In this document: piece by piece, positions 17,408 to 26,185 of the stretch | Numbering within the stretch: position 1 is the first letter of the stretch | Layout: each line of letters starts with the position of its first letter | From: Nocardia aurantiaca | GTDB taxonomy: Bacteria; Actinomycetota; Actinomycetes; Mycobacteriales; Mycobacteriaceae | Assembly: GCF_009708175.1 (NCBI RefSeq) | Contig: NZ_WMBB01000003.1 | Location: 62,001 to 126,000, forward strand | DNA: 64,000 nucleotides | Direction of reading: 5' to 3' | The notes under the pieces: model-generated | Seen by the model: the letters and a program-made list of their open reading frames with translations, nothing else | Told to the model about the DNA's origin: nothing | The model's database searches: none | Program-made: the position numbers and the translations under genes

Positions 17408-17788
17408 ATGCGAAACGAATCCGATCTGCACGAGTACCTGACCACCTATCCCCATGAGATGGCCTTCGGCGCCGACGATCCCGGCGTGCTGGTCGACCGC
17501 TGGTTCACTCCCGATATCGACTATCGCAACGATGGCTTCCACCTGGACCGTCACGCCCTGGTCGCGCATGCCCGCCCGGCCCGCAAGAACGCCGAATCCG
17601 TGCGGGTGGAAGTGCACCGGGCCCTCCTGTCGGGCGACGCCATAGCCGCCCACTACACGCTGTACGCCACCCTTCGCAGCAGCGGCCCGACCGCCACCGA
17701 GATCTGCATGATCGGCCGTCTCGCCGATGACGGCCGGATTGCGGAGGTCGATCAGCTGACCCGTTCCGTGCCGGTGGATGGCGAGTAG
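17408..17788 (+). CDS. NTF2/SnoaL-like small protein
   Basis: The protein has 126 residues and fits a SnoaL-like cone-shaped fold: an N-terminal helix (ESDLHEYLTTYPHEMAF), DRWFTPDIDYRNDGFHLDRHALV, then strands (VEVHRALLSGDAIAAHYTLYATL) ending DDGRIAEVDQLTR. Such proteins are small isomerases, cyclases or binding proteins and are hard to assign further. The start could be ATG 17399 or 17408; neither has a strong ribosome site. It follows the large regulator gene by 46 bases and could be cotranscribed with it. Confidence 0.72.
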   Translation: MRNESDLHEYLTTYPHEMAFGADDPGVLVDRWFTPDIDYRNDGFHLDRHALVAHARPARKNAESVRVEVHRALLSGDAIAAHYTLYATLRSSGPTATEICMIGRLADDGRIAEVDQLTRSVPVDGE

Positions 17789-17870
17789 CGTGTGCGCCGA
17801 TGCCAGATGAGCAGCGCGCAGGGCACACGCTTTGCGCGATGCCTGATGTGCAGGTCGCGGACGGGGCAAT

Positions 17871-17897
17871 TGGGTGGGCGGCAATGCCGCCCACCCA
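17871..17897. terminator. Bidirectional terminator hairpin
   Basis: A perfect 12-bp stem (17871-17882 with 17886-17897) has a 3-base loop, followed by GTTTCG on the plus strand and AATTGCC on the minus strand. It can end both the NTF2-like gene and the small minus-strand gene at 17913-18020. Confidence 0.75.
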
Positions 17898-17912
17898 GTT
17901 TCGAGAATCGAT

Positions 17913-18020
17913 CTAGTGGGGCCAGCACGCGGGAGCAGTGCTGTCCATCCAACAGTCCGAGCTTCCTACCGGTACCAGCAGTGGACCGAACATCCCTAAC
18001 GCCATCGAGATGAGGTACAT
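17913..18020 (-). CDS. Candidate 35-residue hydrophobic peptide
   Basis: The frame starts MYLISMALGMFGPLLVPVG and ends ACWPH, with a hydrophobic first half and two cysteines in the second half. The gene organisation supports it: GAAAGG lies 8 bases before the ATG and a strong hairpin lies 16 bases past the stop. No family is recognised. It could be a small membrane or exported peptide. The alternative is that this is a chance frame in an untranslated leader. Confidence 0.4.
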   Translation of the reverse strand: MYLISMALGMFGPLLVPVGSSDCWMDSTAPACWPH

Positions 18021-18292
18021 GGTTTCGAACCTTTCGCAATATGACTGGAACCGGCACAGTAGTTCGCCGCCGCGTCGGTGTGCAGCCCCGACTCCCAGGG
18101 GCGCGCCGTTTCGCGGTATAAGGCCCGTCTCCTGCGGGATCTCTGGTCGTTGGGCGACTTCCTCTGTGCTGAGCGAGATTTGGCCGCTCCTGGCGTAGGC
18201 CGCCTGCGCTGCCTTCTCGGCACGGCTCGCGTCGGTCGACGGTGGCGATGTCCGGCGGCGCGATGAATCGGGCTCGGGTCTGTGTGGTCGGC

Positions 18293-20464
18293 TCAGCCGT
18301 TGGCGAGGGCGCGGTCAGCGAGTGCGGCGATGACCGGTCCGAGTGTTCTGGCGTAACTGACGGTGAGGTGATTGTCGTCGCGGTACACCAGGTTGTCACC
18401 GATGATGAGGGGGCAGCGGGCGGCGGTGCAGAACAGGGGGGTCAGATCGGCGTACTGGCCGCCGGCTGCGGTGGTCGCCGCCTGCTCGTCCGCGATGCCC
18501 GCGTCGTTGACCGCGACCGGGCGCGCTGGCGTGCATGCCGCGGCATTGTCGATATGTTCGGACAGGCACACCGGCACGGTGGTGTGCGGATCGGGGATCG
18601 ACCCGAGAACGAGGACCGCCGCTCCCGTCGCTCGCAGCTGGCCGACCAGGTGGTTCAGGCTGTCGACCCAGGCCTGGTCGTAGGAGACGAAGCCGAAGTC
18701 GGCGCCGTAGCGCCGGGACATGCTCACGACGATCAGGCGGGGGCGTTCGGCCCGCAGCCGGGTCAGGATCTGGCCGCGCCACTGCTCGCATTCGGTGTAC
18801 TCCCGGCCCAGATAAGGGCTGGTGATGGGCAAGTCGAGCAACGGGCAGGTGACTTTGGCCATGGTTTCCAGCCGCCAGTGCCGCTGCGCGGCGATCGGCT
18901 CGAACGCCGGATGCCACATCGCGGCGTGTGAATCGCCGACCAGGGCCACTGTCGTCGCCGAGTCCGGATCGCCGGAGGCGCACTCGGGCTGTCCCACCTC
19001 ACGCCACGATCGCACGCAGCCGTCGACGAACACACCCGCCTTGTCGCCGGGTGCGTCTGCCAGTGAGGGGGTGAGATTCGAAGGGACAGCTTGGATTTCG
19101 GCTGAGGCGGCGACTGCGGCCTGCGCCTGTTCGGTCAGCTGTCGGACCGTCGCGTCGCGAGAGTCGGTGCTGGGAGCGGCCGACGGGGCCGCTGTGGCGA
19201 GCGTGAGCGCCGCGGCCGCCGCGCCGCGCCCGACCGGGACGGGAGCGAGTACCAGCAGCATCAGTGCCACACCACCGGCGACCGCGGTGATCGCGCCGCC
19301 ACAGGCGAGGCTGCGTGCGGCCGACCCTCGCAGCGGGGCGGCGAAACGGACCGGATTCTCGACCAGCCATAACGTGAGCATGGCGAGTCCGCCCGCCATC
19401 GTGACCGCGGCCATCGAGCCGCCCCGTCCGAGCTGGTGACCGAGCACGCGCGGCGCCAGCAGTAATACCGGCCAGTGCCACAGATACCAGGAGTACGATA
19501 CGCGACCGATCGCCCGCATCGCGGGCAGTGCCAGCCCGCGACCGACCCCGAAACGTGTTTCCCCACAACCGGAGATGATCACCAGGGCGGTGCCGAGAAT
19601 CGGCAGCAGGGCCGCAGTGCCCGGATACGGCGTCTTCCCGTTCAGCTGGGTGCACGCCGCGACGATCACGGCCAGCCCGATCCATCCGGCAGGGGCGCCG
19701 ACCGCCTTCGGCAACCGGGACCACGCACCGGCCGACAGCGCGATCATGCCGCCGATGCCCAGTTCCCAGGCCCGCGTCGGCAGCGAGAAGTACGCCCACG
19801 GTGGCAACGTGCGGGTCCAGATCAGCGAGATCGTGAAGGAGAGCGCGGCGACAGCAGCGAGCACGATCAGGTAGGGCGACACAGCGGCCGATCCGATTCG
19901 GCGCCGCCGCGCGAACCAGGCCGTGACGGCGATCAGAACCGGCCACAACAGATAGAACTGCTCCTCCACCCCGAGCGACCAGAAGTGCTGAAACGGTGAC
20001 GGAAGCGTGTCTCCGGCGAGGTAGTCGGTGCCGCGCAACGCGAGCCGGTAATTCCCGGCGTACAAGGCGCTGGCGATCCCGTCGCCGAGGACCTGGCGAG
20101 CCTGCAGCGGCGGCAACAGTGTGGCCGCGCCGATCGCGGTGGCGACGACCACGACACCCGCCGCGGGCAGCAGACGGCGGGCCCGCGCGCCGTAGAACCG
20201 GATCAGCCCGACAGTGTCGGCGGCAGCCGCTTCCCGCCAGAGGATTCCGGTGACGAGGAAGCCGGAAATGACGAAAAAGACATCGACACCGACGAATCCG
20301 CCCTCGACCCCGGGAGTGTTCGCATGAAAAAGCACAACGACCAGTACGGCGACTGCTCGTAGCCCCTCGATGTCGGGCCGAAAACTGCCGCGCGGTATCG
20401 CATTGGACGCCCGATCAGCCCGCCGATTCGTCAATCCGCTCGCCGGCACCGTCATGGGCGGCAT
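18293..20464 (-). CDS. Membrane acyltransferase (OafA/YrhL type) with C-terminal SGNH domain
   Basis: The protein has 723 residues. Residues about 28-400 form an acyltransferase_3 domain with about ten membrane segments, including RPDIEGLRAVAVL and the family motif FVGVDVFFVISGFLVT. Residues about 490-723 form an extracytoplasmic SGNH hydrolase domain with VGDSHAAMW (nucleophile Ser) and YRDDNHLT (catalytic Asp/His). This architecture O-acylates exported polysaccharide or peptidoglycan. The ATG at 20464 is the first; a second, MTVPASG, is three codons later. It ends against an unstructured intergenic region and has no obvious operon partner. Confidence 0.92.
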   Translation of the reverse strand: MPPMTVPASGLTNRRADRASNAIPRGSFRPDIEGLRAVAVLVVVLFHANTPGVEGGFVGVDVFFVISGFLVTGILWREAAAADTVGLIRFYGARARRLLPAAGVVVVATAIGAATLLPPLQARQVLGDGIASALYAGNYRLALRGTDYLAGDTLPSPFQHFWSLGVEEQFYLLWPVLIAVTAWFARRRRIGSAAVSPYLIVLAAVAALSFTISLIWTRTLPPWAYFSLPTRAWELGIGGMIALSAGAWSRLPKAVGAPAGWIGLAVIVAACTQLNGKTPYPGTAALLPILGTALVIISGCGETRFGVGRGLALPAMRAIGRVSYSWYLWHWPVLLLAPRVLGHQLGRGGSMAAVTMAGGLAMLTLWLVENPVRFAAPLRGSAARSLACGGAITAVAGGVALMLLVLAPVPVGRGAAAAALTLATAAPSAAPSTDSRDATVRQLTEQAQAAVAASAEIQAVPSNLTPSLADAPGDKAGVFVDGCVRSWREVGQPECASGDPDSATTVALVGDSHAAMWHPAFEPIAAQRHWRLETMAKVTCPLLDLPITSPYLGREYTECEQWRGQILTRLRAERPRLIVVSMSRRYGADFGFVSYDQAWVDSLNHLVGQLRATGAAVLVLGSIPDPHTTVPVCLSEHIDNAAACTPARPVAVNDAGIADEQAATTAAGGQYADLTPLFCTAARCPLIIGDNLVYRDDNHLTVSYARTLGPVIAALADRALANG

Positions 20465-20887
20465 TGTTATCCATCTCGCCGGCTATGTCACGGCAACTCA
20501 CCGCATATCAGGTTGTCCGACCTCGATCTTTCGGCCCCACAGCCAGATAGCGTTCGGCCTCGGATTCCACTGTGCGATCGAGCGGCCCGGACCGCAAATA
20601 ATCGGACACTTCAGATATTTCAACCCTACGAATATGTTTCCATTTACGACATCCTTCTCCGAATTGTGCACAGAGAGTATGCGTTTCGCCTTCATGTAGG
20701 CTGGCGGCTCGCACGGAGAAGGCCATCGCCGAGCCGAATGGGAGCGGATGCCGCGGATTATGGCGTTCACGGCCGCGCGAATCGAGAAGATTGCCCGCGA
20801 AACGGTGGCCGCTCGGCTACTCCTGGTGGCGCACCACGAGGGCGACCCACCGGCGAACACGCAGTGATGCGGTCGCACGTCGAGTAG
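20465..20887. other. Gene-poor stretch, lower GC than its surroundings
   Basis: Most of 20490-20720 is markedly A/T-richer than the neighbouring genes and has no ribosome-binding site with a recognisable frame. A plus-strand frame from ATG 20748 to 20867 encodes 39 residues (starting MPRIMAFTAARIEKIA) and looks mildly protein-like, but matches nothing known to me. It is treated as unassigned. Confidence 0.4.
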
Positions 20888-21355
20888 TCAGCGGGCGTCG
20901 GCGCATAGGGCGTGGTCTATGAGGGTGGTGGCTGCGGTTTCTTGGTCGAGGATGTGGTTCGGGGAGTCGCCGAGAGCCTCGGACATCGAGACTGTGGCGC
21001 TTCGGGCGCCGTCGGGTGTGACGCCGTTGAGAGTGATGTAGCCGGCGTCGCCGCCCTCATGGCTCCAAAAGGTTCCGCCACAGCTCAGGGGGCGTTCGGC
21101 CAGTCCGAGGCCGTATCGCCCTCCGGGCCATAGCTGTTGGAGTTCCGTGGTGGCGACCAATTGTCCACCGTCAGGCGCGATTACACGGGCCTGCACACCG
21201 CTGATACCGAGGGCGTGGATCGATTCGGTGTCCCGGCGCAACTGCTCCAAGGGGGTGGCCCCGGTGGGCTCGGCGAACGCGGTGGTCGCCTCGGCGACGA
21301 GCAGCGCGGCGACTCCGAATACAACGGAGAAGCGCCTTCCCAGGGTCCAAGTCAT
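20888..21355 (-). pseudogene. Serine hydrolase (D-Ala-D-Ala carboxypeptidase class) lacking its catalytic middle
   Basis: The 155-residue frame has an intact signal peptide (about 1-29) and the N-terminal strand of an R61-type carboxypeptidase (HALGISGVQARVIAPDGG). It then jumps directly to the C-terminal region of that family: LWPGGRYGLGLAERPLSCGG, WSHEGGDAGYITLNGVTPDG. Full members have about 350-400 residues. The Ser-x-x-Lys and Tyr-x-Asn motifs, which lie between these two parts, are missing. The reading frame stays open across the junction, so an in-frame deletion of roughly 200 codons is the simplest explanation. It may still be exported, but cannot be a normal peptidase. Confidence 0.75.
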
Positions 21356-21726
21356 GTCTGAAAGCTAACTTCGCGCCGACTGCGGCGTAATCCGGTACAA
21401 CCCCAGAATCGGAATGGGGAAATCCCCGAACGCGGGTCTGCGATATCCCCCGCGCTGGCCACGAAGAGGATCGACGACGCCGACCGCCTCACACCCGGCA
21501 ACCCTTCGATGTCCACACCGTACGCGCGGGCCACGCGGGCATCATGCTCCAAGCTCGCGAGCTGGCCGCCAGCCGCGGCCAGCTCGTCCGACCCTGCCGT
21601 CCCCGGCTGCGGCGGGGAGAGCGACTTGTGCGTTCTGTGTGAGATGTTCGTGGGAGTCCGGTGTGGGATCGGGCGTGCGTGGCCGTGATGCCAGCATGAT
21701 GGTGGAATGGTTGAGCGGGTGAGCGC
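21356..21726. other. Intergenic stretch with no assigned gene
   Basis: No recognisable gene. On the minus strand, 21430-21600 has high third-position GC and encodes a helical stretch beginning DELAAAGGQLASLEHDAR, which could be a gene remnant. The plus strand in the same place also has high third-position GC, so this is not decisive. Confidence 0.35.
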
Positions 21727-22422
21727 ATGCGCGGATTGCTGACACTGATCGTCCTGCTGGCGATCGCACTGATCGTCGGCGACCGGGTCGGGGTGGCGAT
21801 GGCACAGAACGAGATCGGCCGCAGAATCGCCGTCGAATACAACCTCCCGAACCAGCCGAACGTCCACATCGGCGGCATCCCCTTCCTGACACAGGCCTTC
21901 CACGGCAGCTATCACGACATCGACATCCGTGTCGGCGACTGGAGTGGGCAGCAGATCACCGTCCACAATCTCGATGTCACGCTGACCGACGTGTCCGCGC
22001 CGCTGAATGACCTGCTCCGAGGACAAACATCGAACCTTGTCGCGGCGACGGCGACCGCGACGGCGCTGGTTCCCTACGACACCGTGCAGGGCTTCGCACC
22101 GCAGGAAGTGGAGTCGATCTCCTACAGCCCGGACGGGCTGCGCGTCACCGGCACCTTCTCGGCGGAGGGTGTCCAGGTGCCGGCGACGGTCGTCGTCACC
22201 GTCGCACCGACCGACGATGGCATCGAGGTCACTCCGGTCTCGGTCCAGGCCGCGGCGGGCGGCCCGGCGGTTCCCCTGGCCTTGCTCCAGCCATCTCTCA
22301 CCTTTGTCGTGCCGTTGCGGGGGCTTCCGCTCGGCGCGAAGCTGACGGCCATCCAGCCCAGCGCGGACGGCTTGCAAGTGACCGCCGCGGCCCGCACCGT
22401 GCGCTTCTCCGACCTGCCGTAA
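21727..22422 (+). CDS. LmeA-like (DUF2993) phospholipid-binding exported protein
   Basis: The protein has 231 residues with one N-terminal membrane segment (about 3-22) as signal anchor. The rest is the DUF2993 fold: VHIGGIPFLTQAFHGSYHDIDI, LDVTLTDVSAPLNDLL, and a C-terminal FVVPLRGLPLGAKLTAIQPSADG. LmeA of mycobacteria binds phospholipid and affects lipomannan maturation in the envelope. This protein probably acts on the outer face of the membrane. It stands alone, with a terminator about 95 bases downstream. Confidence 0.85.
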   Translation: MRGLLTLIVLLAIALIVGDRVGVAMAQNEIGRRIAVEYNLPNQPNVHIGGIPFLTQAFHGSYHDIDIRVGDWSGQQITVHNLDVTLTDVSAPLNDLLRGQTSNLVAATATATALVPYDTVQGFAPQEVESISYSPDGLRVTGTFSAEGVQVPATVVVTVAPTDDGIEVTPVSVQAAAGGPAVPLALLQPSLTFVVPLRGLPLGAKLTAIQPSADGLQVTAAARTVRFSDLP

Positions 22423-22516
22423 GCCTTCCTCACCGACTCTACGACGCGCCGTGGCCATGAGCGATGGGTCCGCTCGACATGACGCGCCCTACGGCTGTCC
22501 GAGCGGCGGATGGAGG

Positions 22517-22547
22517 ATGCCCGGCGAGACAGTGTCTCGCCGGGCAT
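22517..22547 (+). terminator. Hairpin downstream of the LmeA-like gene
   Basis: A perfect 14-bp stem (22517-22530 with 22534-22547) has a 3-base loop. The following bases (TCCGGAG) are not T-rich, so the terminator call rests on stem strength and position. Confidence 0.6.
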
Positions 22548-22593
22548 TCCGGAGTAGGGACGGGACCGGCGGCCGGCGCAATGGCAGGCGAAA

Positions 22594-22632
22594 GCGCCGC
22601 ACCGGAGAATCCATTGATTTCCGATGCGGCGC
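22594..22632 (-). terminator. Hairpin downstream of the alcohol dehydrogenase gene
   Basis: GCGCCGCA (22594-22601) pairs with TGCGGCGC (22625-22632), and inner bases CGGAxAATC pair with GATTxCCG. On the minus strand TTTCGCC follows. It lies 15 bases past the dehydrogenase stop. Confidence 0.65.
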
Positions 22633-22646
22633 AGCCGCTCTCGAAG

Positions 22647-23759
22647 TCAGGAATGGTCGAACATAAGGATTTGACGGACAGCTTTTCCGTCGGCTAAGTG
22701 ATCCATTGCCGCATTGATTTCCTCGAGCCGGATGCGCGAGGAGATCAATTTCTCCACCGGCAGTCGCCCTTCCCGCCACATGTGTTCATAGCGCGGAATG
22801 TCCCGGGCCGGGACGGCGGAACCCAGATAGCTGCCCACGATGGTGCGGGCCTCGGCGGTGAGGCTCAGGGGTGGCAGGGTCACCGTCGCATTCGGGCCGG
22901 GCAGGCCGACCGTAATCGTCATGCCACCGGGTTCCGTTGCCGCGTAGGCGGTTTCGAAGGCAGCGGGGTGACCCGCGCACTCCACCACATACCGCGCGCG
23001 GATCCCCTCCTCGGCTATCCGCTCCGGCGTGCAGGTCTCGGTGGCCCCGAGCTCCTCGGCCATGGCGAGCTTGTCCGCCAACCGATCCACCGCGATGATC
23101 CGTTCCACGCCAACGGCTTTCGCGGTCAGCAGGGCCGCCATTCCGACGCCGCCGAGCCCGACGACCATGAGGCTGTCCTCCGGCCGCGGGTCGGCCACGT
23201 TCAGCACCGCACCGCCGCCGGTCAGCACCGCGCAGCCGAACAGCGCCGCGACCTCCGGCGGCACCGAGTCGCCGACCGGCACCAGTGAGGCCCGGTCCAC
23301 CACGGCGTGGGTGGCGAATCCGGAGACCCCGAGATGGTGCCGCACCCGATCCCCGTCGCGCGAGAGATGCCCGGTGTGGTGCAGCAGTTCACCGGCGGTG
23401 TTGGCGCGGGTGCCCGCGGTGCAGGGCAGTTGCCCGTCTCGCGCGCACGCGTCGCACTCCTCGCAGCGCGGCAGGAAGGACATGACCACCCGCTGCCCGA
23501 TGCGCAGATCGGCCACCCGCTCGCCGACCGCCACCACGGTGCCCGCGGCCTCGTGGCCGAGCAGCATGGGCAGGGGGCGCGGCCGATTGCCGTCCACCAC
23601 ACTGAGATCCGAGTGGCACAGCCCGGCCGCCTCGATGGCGATCAGCACCTCGGTGGGGCCGGGATCGCCGAGTTCGAGTTGGCACACGCTGATCGGCCGA
23701 GAGTCGGCGTAGGGCCGCTCGCGTCCGATCTCCTCCAGTACCGCGCCGCGAATATGCAT
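22647..23759 (-). CDS. Zinc-dependent alcohol dehydrogenase (MDR superfamily)
   Basis: The protein has 370 residues. Catalytic zinc ligands are visible in AGLCHSDLS, the GHEAAG motif, and a third cysteine in GCAVLTGGGAV. Structural-zinc cysteines are in CEECDACARDGQLPC. The nucleotide fold has GLGGVGMAAL and an acidic residue after strand 2 (AVDRLADK), which predicts NAD. It is similar in type to class III/AdhD-like enzymes of mycobacteria. Its start codon overlaps the stop of the upstream acyl-CoA dehydrogenase gene by one base (TGATG), so it is the third gene of a lipid-oxidation operon. The substrate is unknown; an alcohol or aldehyde from lipid or steroid breakdown is plausible. Confidence 0.9.
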   Translation of the reverse strand: MHIRGAVLEEIGRERPYADSRPISVCQLELGDPGPTEVLIAIEAAGLCHSDLSVVDGNRPRPLPMLLGHEAAGTVVAVGERVADLRIGQRVVMSFLPRCEECDACARDGQLPCTAGTRANTAGELLHHTGHLSRDGDRVRHHLGVSGFATHAVVDRASLVPVGDSVPPEVAALFGCAVLTGGGAVLNVADPRPEDSLMVVGLGGVGMAALLTAKAVGVERIIAVDRLADKLAMAEELGATETCTPERIAEEGIRARYVVECAGHPAAFETAYAATEPGGMTITVGLPGPNATVTLPPLSLTAEARTIVGSYLGSAVPARDIPRYEHMWREGRLPVEKLISSRIRLEEINAAMDHLADGKAVRQILMFDHS

Positions 23760-24883
23760 CAGATTTCGACCATCTGGTAATCGGCGACGTAGCTACCGAG
23801 GTAGCGCAGGTGATCGGTGGAGTCACCGAGCGTGTGCTCGATGGCGGTCAGCCGCGCGGTGTAGTGGCCGACCGGGTACTCGTCGGTCATGCCGATGCCG
23901 CCGTGCATCTGGATGGCCTCCTGCCCGATGTGCTTGGCGGAGCGACCGATTCGCAGCTTGGCGCGGGAGGCCACCACCGGGTCGACGATGCCGTCGGCCA
24001 GCGACATCGACGCGTACATGCTCATGCCGCGCGCCAGTTCGAGCGACACGTACATGTCGGCCGCGCGCTGGGTCAGCGTCTGGAACGTGCGCAGCGGCAC
24101 CCCGAACTGCTTGCGGGTCTTCAGGTATTCCGAGGTCAGCCGCAGCGACTCCTCCATCGCCCCCACGGCCTCGGCGCACAGCGCGGCCTGCGCCCCGGCC
24201 AGGGCGGCCTGGATGGCGGCGGCGACGTCGCCCGGCTCGCCGAGCGGTTCGGCGGCGACGCCGTCGAATTCGATGTCCGCGCCCCGCAGCCCGTCGTGGG
24301 TGGCGTAGGCGGCGCGCCGCACGCCCGGAGCATTCGGATCGACCAGGAACAGCCCGATGCCCTCCTCCAACGCCGCGCTCACGATCAGCAGGTCGGCGCA
24401 GTCGCCGTGGGAGACCGGGTGTTTGCGCCCGGTGATCCGCCAGCCGTCCTGCTGCCGCACCGCCGCGGTGGCGATCTCGGTCGCGGGCCAGCGCAGGCCC
24501 GGCTCGCCGTGCGCGAAGGCGAGCTTCAGCTCTCCCTCGGCGATGCGCGGCAGCAGGTCCTTGCGCTGCGCGTCGCCGCCGGCGGTCGAGATGAGCCAGC
24601 CCGGCAGCAGTGCGCAGTCCAGCACCGGTTCCGGGGCCAGGCGGCGGCCGATCTCGGTCATGATCAGCATGGCCTCGATGGGTCCGGCGCCCATGCCGCC
24701 GTCCTCCTCGGCGAAAGTCAGTCCGAGCACACCGATGTCGGCGAGTGTGGCCCAGATCTTGGGATCCCAGCCGAGTTCGGTGCCGACCACCTCGGTGCGG
24801 CGCTCGGGTGTGTAGCCGCGGGACAGCACGTCACGCACCGTGTCGCGCAGCATTTCCTGTTCGGGGGTGAGATCGAAATCCAT
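23759..24883 (-). CDS. Acyl-CoA dehydrogenase, smaller partner
   Basis: The protein has 374 residues. FAD/substrate landmarks are LTPEQEMLRDTVRDVL, TRKQFGVPLRTFQTLTQRAADMY and QMHGGIGMTDEYPVGHY. It is shorter and more divergent in the middle domain than the neighbouring dehydrogenase. Paired fadE genes in actinomycetes often encode alpha2beta2 complexes in which only one subunit type carries the catalytic glutamate (for example ChsE4-ChsE5). By analogy this pair may form one heterotetramer (inference). It starts nine bases after the stop of the larger partner. Confidence 0.9.
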   Translation of the reverse strand: MDFDLTPEQEMLRDTVRDVLSRGYTPERRTEVVGTELGWDPKIWATLADIGVLGLTFAEEDGGMGAGPIEAMLIMTEIGRRLAPEPVLDCALLPGWLISTAGGDAQRKDLLPRIAEGELKLAFAHGEPGLRWPATEIATAAVRQQDGWRITGRKHPVSHGDCADLLIVSAALEEGIGLFLVDPNAPGVRRAAYATHDGLRGADIEFDGVAAEPLGEPGDVAAAIQAALAGAQAALCAEAVGAMEESLRLTSEYLKTRKQFGVPLRTFQTLTQRAADMYVSLELARGMSMYASMSLADGIVDPVVASRAKLRIGRSAKHIGQEAIQMHGGIGMTDEYPVGHYTARLTAIEHTLGDSTDHLRYLGSYVADYQMVEI

Positions 24884-24892
24884 TGCGCTGCC

Positions 24893-26059
24893 TCACAGTC
24901 CGAGGATCGTCGAGGCGATGATGCCGCGCTGCACCTCGTTGGATCCTCCATAGATCGATGTCTTGCGGTAGTTCAGGTAGGTGGCGGTGCTGCGCCGGGC
25001 CCAGTCGGGGTGCGATTCGTCCTCGCGCGCCACCGAATCGGGCCCCGCGATGTCCACCAGCAGGTCGGTGACGGCCTGCTGCAGCTCGGTGCCGCGCAGC
25101 TTGAGGATGGAGGAGACCGGGTTGGGCTTGCCGTCGGCCGAGCCCGCGGCCACCCGTAGCTGCACCAGTTCCAGTGCCAGCAGCTCGTTTTCGAGCTCGG
25201 CCAAGCGGGTGGCGAACAGCGGATCGTCGAGCAGCGTCTGCTCGCCGAGCCGGGTCTGCTTGGCGTGCTCCTTGGCCAGCCACAGCCGCACCTTGGTCTG
25301 CCCGACCGCGGCGATGCCGGTGCGCTCGTTGCCGAGCAGGAACTTGGCGTAGGTCCAGCCCTGATTCTCCTCGCCCACCAGCTGATCAGCGGGCACCCGC
25401 ACGTTCTCCAGGAACACCTCGTTGACCTCGTGGCTGCCGTCGATGAGCTTGATCGGCCGCACGGTCACACCGGGGGTGTCGAGTGGGAACAGCAGCATGG
25501 AGATGCCCGCCTGCTTCTTGGGCGCGTCCGGATTGGTGCGCGCCAGGCAGAACATCCAGTCGGCGGACTGGGCCGCGGTGGTCCAGGTCTTCTGGCCGTT
25601 GATGACATAGCTGTCGCCGTCGCGGACCGCGACGGTGCGCAGTGAGGCCAGATCGGAGCCCGCCTCCGGCTCGGAGAATCCCTGGCACCACCAGATATCG
25701 AGGTTGGCGGTGGGCGGCAGGAAGCGTTCCTTGAGCTCCTGCGAGCCGAAGTGCGCGATGACGGGACCGATCATATTGGCATTGAAGGTGAGCGGTTCCG
25801 GCACGGAGGCCAGCTGCATCTCGTCGTGCCAGAGGTGGCGCTGGATGGGAGTCCAGTCCTTGCCGCCCCATTCCACCGGCCAGTTCGGGGTCGCCAGCCC
25901 GTGCGCGTTGAGGATGCGCTGGGTGGTGACGATGTCGTCCTTGCTCAGTTCCTGGCCGTGCCGCTGCCGATTGCGGATGTCGGCCGGGATCTCGCTCCGA
26001 TAGAACGCGCGCAGCTCGTCGCGGAAGGCGAGCTCGTCGTCGGTGAGCGCTAGTTGCAT
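24893..26059 (-). CDS. Acyl-CoA dehydrogenase, larger partner
   Basis: The protein has 388 residues with the family landmarks LTDDELAFRDELRAFY, WWCQGFSEPEAGSDLASL, NGQKTWTTAA, FLLGNERTGIA and a C-terminal KTSIYGGSNEVQRGIIA. The last contains the ExxR-like end helix of fadE proteins. The start at 26059 follows GGAGGTCAACGC; an in-frame ATG 17 codons upstream has no ribosome site. It is the first gene of an operon with the smaller dehydrogenase and the alcohol dehydrogenase, divergent from a patatin/TetR pair. That TetR is a candidate regulator of this operon. Confidence 0.92.
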   Translation of the reverse strand: MQLALTDDELAFRDELRAFYRSEIPADIRNRQRHGQELSKDDIVTTQRILNAHGLATPNWPVEWGGKDWTPIQRHLWHDEMQLASVPEPLTFNANMIGPVIAHFGSQELKERFLPPTANLDIWWCQGFSEPEAGSDLASLRTVAVRDGDSYVINGQKTWTTAAQSADWMFCLARTNPDAPKKQAGISMLLFPLDTPGVTVRPIKLIDGSHEVNEVFLENVRVPADQLVGEENQGWTYAKFLLGNERTGIAAVGQTKVRLWLAKEHAKQTRLGEQTLLDDPLFATRLAELENELLALELVQLRVAAGSADGKPNPVSSILKLRGTELQQAVTDLLVDIAGPDSVAREDESHPDWARRSTATYLNYRKTSIYGGSNEVQRGIIASTILGL

Positions 26060-26111
26060 GCGTTGACCTCCAGTTTCATGGCACCCCCGCCATCGCCGGA
26101 TATGATACACA

Positions 26112-26127
26112 GAGAGATCGATGTCTC
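26112..26127. promoter_or_regulatory. Near-palindrome in the acyl-CoA dehydrogenase/patatin divergent promoter
   Basis: GAGAGATCGATGTCTC is a 16-bp dyad with one mismatched pair. It lies midway in the 126-base divergent region and is the best candidate operator for the TetR protein encoded at 27136. Confidence 0.4.
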
Positions 26128-26185
26128 AAATAGGGTCGTATACTCGAACGGCCGCACAGACCGACCACCGCGATGGGAGCCATCC

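Noticed and set aside
20498..20878. A 126-codon minus-strand frame between the acyltransferase and the truncated hydrolase
   Set aside because: It has no ribosome-binding site, no family, and spans a region of low GC; no evidence that it is coding.
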